Origin: a virus
Reading direction: 5' to 3' (one strand)
Virus record (IMG/VR): IMGVR_UViG_3300035438_001141
Location: 1 to 39,266 of that record
Length of the DNA stretch: 39,266 nucleotides
Part shown: positions 35,213-39,266 of the stretch, one piece after another
How positions within the stretch are numbered: position 1 is the first letter of the stretch
How the letters are laid out: each line of letters starts with the position of its first letter
Position numbers and translations under genes: made by a program
Notes under the pieces: generated by a model
Database searches by the model: none
Seen by the model: only the letters and a program-made list of their open reading frames with translations
What the model was told of the DNA's origin: nothing

Positions 35213-37198
35213 TTATTTAATTGCAAGCCAAAATATTTTAACGCTTTTACTTGAAGCTTCTGTACCATCGTAATTCCATGCTTGCACGGAAAAGGTTGTA
35301 CTATTTTTTGCATAAACTTCAAATATTATTTTTTCTGCTCCAGCTAAACCAGCCGAAGTTACCAATACACTTGTTGGCGTTACTCCAAGTCCATGCGTCA
35401 CGGTAAATGTTGCTGATGGTGTTCCCGTGGTTGCAGTTGTTTCTCCCCGTGTCATTAATCCCGTTTGTGCCACTGTTGTAACATTGCCCACAACGTTACT
35501 CCCGTCTTTTCCAAGTAAACTTGTCGGCGTTGCCGTTACTGTGTTTATCCTTACCTCCCCATTCACATCAAGTGTCTTTGTAGGTGACGCGTAACCAATG
35601 CCTACCTTGCTTGTTGACGCATCCACGAAAAGCATGTGTGCGTTTGCTTCACTTTCCACACGGAAGTCGGAATCAGTTGCGGCTTCATTGAACACGGCTG
35701 AGGAGTTGACGGTTAAAGGTGCGGATAAAGTCGTTGCGCCTGTTACGCCGAGCGTGCCGTTTACGTCAAGTAAATAACTTGGTGCTGTTGTTCCTATTCC
35801 AACTTTACCATCAAATTTTATTCTCATCTTTTCTAAAACACCGCTAACACTTGATTTAGTCGAGAAAGTTAAATCGGTAGATGGATTTGAAGCACCGCCA
35901 GCCCTTATTCCATAAATTTGCGCTAAACCTGGTCCACCAGGAATTGCTCCGCTATTTTCACCTATAAGAAATTGTAATCCTCCGTAAATATTATTTGTAC
36001 TTTGAGTATTATTATATATTGTAAAAGCATTATTATCTGTTGCACTTGTAGAATAATTAGAAGTATTGGTAAAAGAAGAAGTTATTAAACCACTCGTAGT
36101 TCCACCTGCCAAAGGTAAATAAGTCGATGCCGCCACGCCCGTGCGCAAGTAATTTGTCAGCATGGAAGCCGTGTCACTTACTAAAAGTGTTGCCGTTGTA
36201 TCGCGCCATAAACCACCTTTATAATACAATGATGAATTTTCAATAGGTGATGTAATTCGGACATCGTGAAGCTCATTCAATTTATAACCCGATGCCACGC
36301 GTATAGCTATTGTTCCATTGTTCACATGGCTATTAATACAAAAGCCAATAGGCATATCAATGTTAGGCGCAATCGGTTCAACGTCTGTCCAGACACCTGC
36401 AACCGTTGGCGAAGGGTAAAGGATTGCACCAGCCGCAAAGGTATCAGTATTAACCTGCCTTATTTTGCCAAATGAAATAACGTAGCCATCTTCGCCGTTG
36501 CTTAAATCGTGTGCCGTTATTCCTAATAAATACTTTGTATCTATTGAGCCGTTGGCGATGAATTTCGCAACGGTTATTCTTCCACTCGAACCAACCGTGC
36601 CATTGGCGTAAACAAGGCTACCTTTGGTAATGGTTGCGCCTGTTTGATTCTTAACCAACCAAAAGTTTTTGAATCCAAGTTCATTGGGAACATTGTCATT
36701 TAATCCAAGTACCACTGTTGCCAAATCGGAATCCCAACGCATTTTTGCAGTATCGACATTGTTTGTCGGAACATTGACATTGAAAAACAATGAATCCACG
36801 GGCTGAGTGAAAGCAGCCGCGCCACCGCCAACCAAGTTCCAAACGTTTGAAGTAAAATCAAATGAATAAAATTTTAAATTAACGGTATCAAGAATCACCC
36901 ATGCGTTTTGATTGTTTATCGGTTGAATGGAAGCCGTGTCTGACAATGCACCACGCCAAACAAGCCCGTCGCCAGTCGTCTGGAAACCAAGGCGTTGTTT
37001 GTTTCCAGTGTTTGGGTATTGGGCAAAAAGGCTGAGGGAAGCAAATAAAAAAAGAATTGAAGGCAAAGTTTTTTTACCTCCAATCTTTCGAATTATACTA
37101 CTCCCCAGTTTAAGCAATACTTGTTCCACCAATATTTCACCCACGCGCCCCAATGTTTTTAAAAAACGTCTTTCTTTCTTTGGTTTTATTTCACTCAT
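35213..37198 (-). CDS. Tail fibre / receptor-binding protein with embedded signal-like helix
   Basis: A 661-residue protein. Residues 1-42 are basic and amphipathic (EQVLLKLGSSIIRKIGG). Residues 43-60 are hydrophobic and end in SLFAQ, like a signal peptide. A long Gly/Ser/Thr-rich beta body follows, with trimeric-fibre segments YLPLAGGTTSGLI (about 365), KVGIGTTAPSYLLDVNG (about 466) and KVGIGYASPTKTLDVNG (about 534). The C-terminal 90 residues may form a knob. An AT-rich insert at about 35815-36115 marks a probable exchange. It likely binds the host surface. Confidence 0.78.
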   Translation of the reverse strand: MSEIKPKKERRFLKTLGRVGEILVEQVLLKLGSSIIRKIGGKKTLPSILFLFASLSLFAQYPNTGNKQRLGFQTTGDGLVWRGALSDTASIQPINNQNAWVILDTVNLKFYSFDFTSNVWNLVGGGAAAFTQPVDSLFFNVNVPTNNVDTAKMRWDSDLATVVLGLNDNVPNELGFKNFWLVKNQTGATITKGSLVYANGTVGSSGRITVAKFIANGSIDTKYLLGITAHDLSNGEDGYVISFGKIRQVNTDTFAAGAILYPSPTVAGVWTDVEPIAPNIDMPIGFCINSHVNNGTIAIRVASGYKLNELHDVRITSPIENSSLYYKGGLWRDTTATLLVSDTASMLTNYLRTGVAASTYLPLAGGTTSGLITSSFTNTSNYSTSATDNNAFTIYNNTQSTNNIYGGLQFLIGENSGAIPGGPGLAQIYGIRAGGASNPSTDLTFSTKSSVSGVLEKMRIKFDGKVGIGTTAPSYLLDVNGTLGVTGATTLSAPLTVNSSAVFNEAATDSDFRVESEANAHMLFVDASTSKVGIGYASPTKTLDVNGEVRINTVTATPTSLLGKDGSNVVGNVTTVAQTGLMTRGETTATTGTPSATFTVTHGLGVTPTSVLVTSAGLAGAEKIIFEVYAKNSTTFSVQAWNYDGTEASSKSVKIFWLAIK

Positions 37199-37734
37199 AG
37201 TACTATTCCCATTGTATTATAAATATCAAATATTTCTTCGTCCTCGTCGCAAGTTGCTATAGGACAACCCACGGCGCTGGGAATGAATCCAATTAAATTA
37301 GTTGCGCAAGTACACAAATAATCTTTGATTCTTTTTTTCTTTACCTCCAACCTTTGAAGCAAAGTATCTTGATAAAACTTTAAACCTTCAACGCCCACGT
37401 TTTGCCCGTATTCATTGTCAAGTGTATAAAGTCCATTTGTTCCAAGTTGCATCACCATGTAAGGCGCAGCCTCGTATAAAACCGCGTTGGCACAAAAGGA
37501 TTTTAATTGGTCATTCCATAACGCTTGATAAGAAGTACTTGTAAACGCCGTGGAGCTTCCTTTGTCCGCAACAAGGGCATCGTAAAACGTTAAGCCAACG
37601 GCTGGAATAATCCAACGGTATTCCGCGTCTTGAATGTGAGGGCTTATCAATGATTTATCAAGGCGTATGTCCGCAGGCGTTGGTCTTGCAACTCCGCCGC
37701 TAATAACCTCAGACGGTTGTATTAATTGGCTCAT
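37195..37734 (-). CDS. Head-tail connector/adaptor protein (DUF6712-like)
   Basis: The 179-residue protein reads RLDKSLISPHIQDAEYRWII, then PAVGLTFYDALV and LYEAAPYMVMQLGTNGLYTL. This resembles the DUF6712 adaptor family of Bacteroidota phages. A C-terminal Cys-rich stretch (YLCTCATNLIGF, GCPIATCDEDEE) is unusual and could bind metal. The gene overlaps the portal 3' end by 26 bases, where a ring-forming adaptor is expected. Confidence 0.72.
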   Translation of the reverse strand: MSQLIQPSEVISGGVARPTPADIRLDKSLISPHIQDAEYRWIIPAVGLTFYDALVADKGSSTAFTSTSYQALWNDQLKSFCANAVLYEAAPYMVMQLGTNGLYTLDNEYGQNVGVEGLKFYQDTLLQRLEVKKKRIKDYLCTCATNLIGFIPSAVGCPIATCDEDEEIFDIYNTMGIVL

Positions 37735-39118
37735 TTGTTTCGATTGGTGAATAACCTAATATTTCCCTTTTTTCATCTTGCGTCAAATTATCTTCAACCT
37801 TGATTTCACCCATAAAAGAAACGGGCAAAGTGTTTGAAATTGAGAATTGAACGTCTTTTAAGGCTGGGTTATAAAGCCCAATTTCGGCTAAATAAGGATT
37901 TATAATTTTAGATAACATCAAGTTTTGGCGTGGTTTGATAACCGTACTTTGCAAGTACTCCATTTCCTGACGTATCTGTTGATTGCTTCCAAGTTGCCCC
38001 GCGGTTGCGAAGCCTGCAAGTGACTTGCTCCATCTGTTAGCCACGACAATCGCCGAGGCTGCCAAGTTTTGCAAGTTTAAAAATTCGCCCTCGTTTTCTT
38101 TTGACGTGGGAATCCAATTTGCTTTTAATTTTTCATCCCTCAGGACTTGAACAAATAACTTATGATTATTTGCCATTCCAGTAAACTTGCTTTCTATTCC
38201 TTCAACCAATTTCTTTGCCTCAGCTGGCGTAATTGAGCCGAAAAATTGCATAATACCCGAAGGCATGAAGCCGTTTTCAAACTTACTTGTATTAAACCTT
38301 TGAATCCTGTATTCCATTTCAGCCCACATCTTCGCGCCAATCCACTCAGGCAAACCAAAGTAAAAATACCCTGCCGCGTATTGCTTAACATGGATAACGC
38401 TTCTTTGTGTTCCGTCCTCAAATTTCTTAAAGTCAGGGTACATTGGCACCTCCCTGAATCCTTCGCTTTCGTAAAATACGCCGTCGGTGGTGAGCGGCAC
38501 CTCCTCCCAGTTATCGTAAATGCCAACCGATTTTATAAGCTGATCCGCTTCTGCTTTTCTAATACCAATGTTATACACGGGTACATGATAAATATAAGTA
38601 AATGGCTCGCTGCCTACTTTGCCTTTAACAATTTCGCAAAAGCTATTTCCAAAAGCATCATAGTCAAAAGCAAGTTGAGCCAAAACCTCCTGAAGATTTT
38701 GACCATGTAAATTAACCTGGCTAATAACATCCTCAATTTCATTTAAAGAATCGTCGGTGATAACCTCACCCTTCATTGACGTGGTAAGCAAAGTGTTTGA
38801 CTTACCTTTCATTGGAATGAAGCCGTCACCGACGACCATGTTTGTTTTGTCTTCTATTATCCTTCGTAACGTCGGCGAATTATTTACAATGGCTATAAGG
38901 CTTTTTAAAAAGTCGTCTTTTTGCGTGAAAAACCTTACCCATTTTGCCCCCGTAAAATCAAGCCTCTCCCGTGACGGCTCATTAAAAATATCTTCCTTTA
39001 CCAGCATGGTATTGGAGGTGTCTAAGGTAACGGAAGCAAGTAAAGGGCTTTGATTCCTTTTACTTACCCTGTTGTTCCTGTTCGGGACTGCCTGTATTTT
39101 CTTTAATTGTTGGCTCAT
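37709..39118 (-). CDS. Portal protein
   Basis: The preferred start is the ATG at 39118 (MSQQLKKIQAVPNRNN), giving 469 residues; a TTG at 39157 is in frame but lies inside the upstream gene. The protein has WVRFFTQKDDFLKSLIAIVN, then the core DYDAFGNSFCEIVKG, VPVYNIGIRKAEAD, HVKQYAAGYFYFGLPEWIGA (about 243-262) and an FNTSKFENGFMPSGIMQF region, in the order expected for portal wing and stem. A Pro-rich end follows. It forms the DNA channel at the head vertex and docks the terminase. Confidence 0.88.
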   Translation of the reverse strand: MSQQLKKIQAVPNRNNRVSKRNQSPLLASVTLDTSNTMLVKEDIFNEPSRERLDFTGAKWVRFFTQKDDFLKSLIAIVNNSPTLRRIIEDKTNMVVGDGFIPMKGKSNTLLTTSMKGEVITDDSLNEIEDVISQVNLHGQNLQEVLAQLAFDYDAFGNSFCEIVKGKVGSEPFTYIYHVPVYNIGIRKAEADQLIKSVGIYDNWEEVPLTTDGVFYESEGFREVPMYPDFKKFEDGTQRSVIHVKQYAAGYFYFGLPEWIGAKMWAEMEYRIQRFNTSKFENGFMPSGIMQFFGSITPAEAKKLVEGIESKFTGMANNHKLFVQVLRDEKLKANWIPTSKENEGEFLNLQNLAASAIVVANRWSKSLAGFATAGQLGSNQQIRQEMEYLQSTVIKPRQNLMLSKIINPYLAEIGLYNPALKDVQFSISNTLPVSFMGEIKVEDNLTQDEKREILGYSPIETNEPINTTV

Positions 39119-39266
39119 AGCTTTTTTTCTCGGGGGTAAAAATGACGTGTTGCCCAACGGTCTGAGGGCTTGATTTATACCAAGCCCTCAATTCGTTTTG
39201 TGAAAGTTCGCCGATAGTTTTTCGAATGATGCCTGCTTTGCCCGAAAGGTCTGCCCCAACGTAAAG
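39060..39266 (-). CDS. Small hypothetical protein, C-terminal part (continues at 157-1)
   Basis: This is the right-hand part of the 78-residue gene that crosses the circular join. Only 39060-39139 is unique; the rest repeats 1-127. The frame ends TAA at 39062-39060 with GSPEQEQQGK. It overlaps the portal start at 39118 by 59 bases in another frame, an arrangement that supports coupling. Confidence 0.72.
   Translation of the reverse strand, partial: LYVGADLSGKAGIIRKTIGELSQNELRAWYKSSPQTVGQHVIFTPEKKSYEPTIKENTGSPEQEQQGK
39140..39266. repeat. Terminal direct repeat (circular overlap), right copy
   Basis: These 127 bases are an exact copy of bases 1-127 and close the circle. See the left copy for interpretation. 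Confidence 0.93.

Noticed and set aside
39119-39157. Extension of the portal to a TTG at 39157
   Set aside because: The added 13 residues lie inside the upstream gene in another frame, while an ATG at 39118 gives the usual portal start.
1-39266. True direct terminal repeats of 127 bp as physical phage ends
   Set aside because: The length equals a common assembly k-mer and a gene reads through the join, so a circular assembly overlap explains it better. Read-depth or end mapping would decide.
1-39266. Lysogeny module or integrase
   Set aside because: No recombinase, excisionase, repressor or att-like repeat was seen.

Overview
The window is the complete or nearly complete genome of a tailed dsDNA phage, most likely a siphovirus infecting a member of the Bacteroidota (Flavobacteriia or a relative). 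The first 127 bases (1-127) recur exactly as the last 127 (39140-39266), so the molecule closes into a circle of about 39,139 bp; a small gene runs across the join. Host evidence: promoter boxes fit the Bacteroidota -7 consensus TAnnTTTG, start codons follow A-rich leaders (AAAACAAAACAAATG type) without Shine-Dalgarno sequences, signal peptides end in AQ, and many small proteins resemble families common in flavobacterial phages. No integrase, repressor or DNA polymerase is visible, so a virulent life style relying on host replication is likely.

Layout: two divergent transcription blocks leave a control region at 20385-20830. The leftward (minus) block runs from 20384 down to 1, continues through the circular join at 39266 and ends at 33130. 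In transcription order it encodes SSB, small proteins, a GT-B glycosyltransferase, a ParB-like protein, terminase small and large subunits, a probable tail-assembly chaperone pair joined by a -1 frameshift, a tail-terminator-like protein fused to 20-residue repeats and a lectin-like domain, tail/baseplate proteins, the tape measure, a ClpP-like head protease with scaffold tail, the major capsid protein, a possible tail tube protein, the portal, a connector, a fibre, a secreted protein, a holin and an amidase. Most of these genes overlap by 1-26 nt, so the block is translationally coupled. The rightward (plus) block runs from 20469 to 33065: RNA elements, a methyltransferase, a second ParB-like protein, replication proteins, a PD-(D/E)XK nuclease, nucleotide-pool enzymes (DUF5664 family, dCTP deaminase), a membrane-anchored cell-wall hydrolase, a RuvC-like resolvase and many small unknowns. 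It is punctuated by intrinsic terminators and re-initiating promoters. The two blocks converge at a terminator at 33100-33127.

The most interesting features are: (1) a free-standing RNA of about 97 nt (21641-21737) with three hairpins, in which a 7-nt stretch of the first loop is perfectly complementary to the loop of the terminator hairpin, implying a kissing-loop fold; (2) two tandem tRNA-like elements (20469-20614) with good acceptor and T arms but 6-nt anticodon loops CGAC[G/C]G that lack U33; (3) five TTAA...CTCT units at about one helical turn spacing (20757-20810), a candidate origin or operator; (4) a T9 slippery site and open -1 frame in the tail-chaperone gene; (5) AT-rich genes each packaged with their own promoter and terminator; and (6) complete absence of TAG stop codons.
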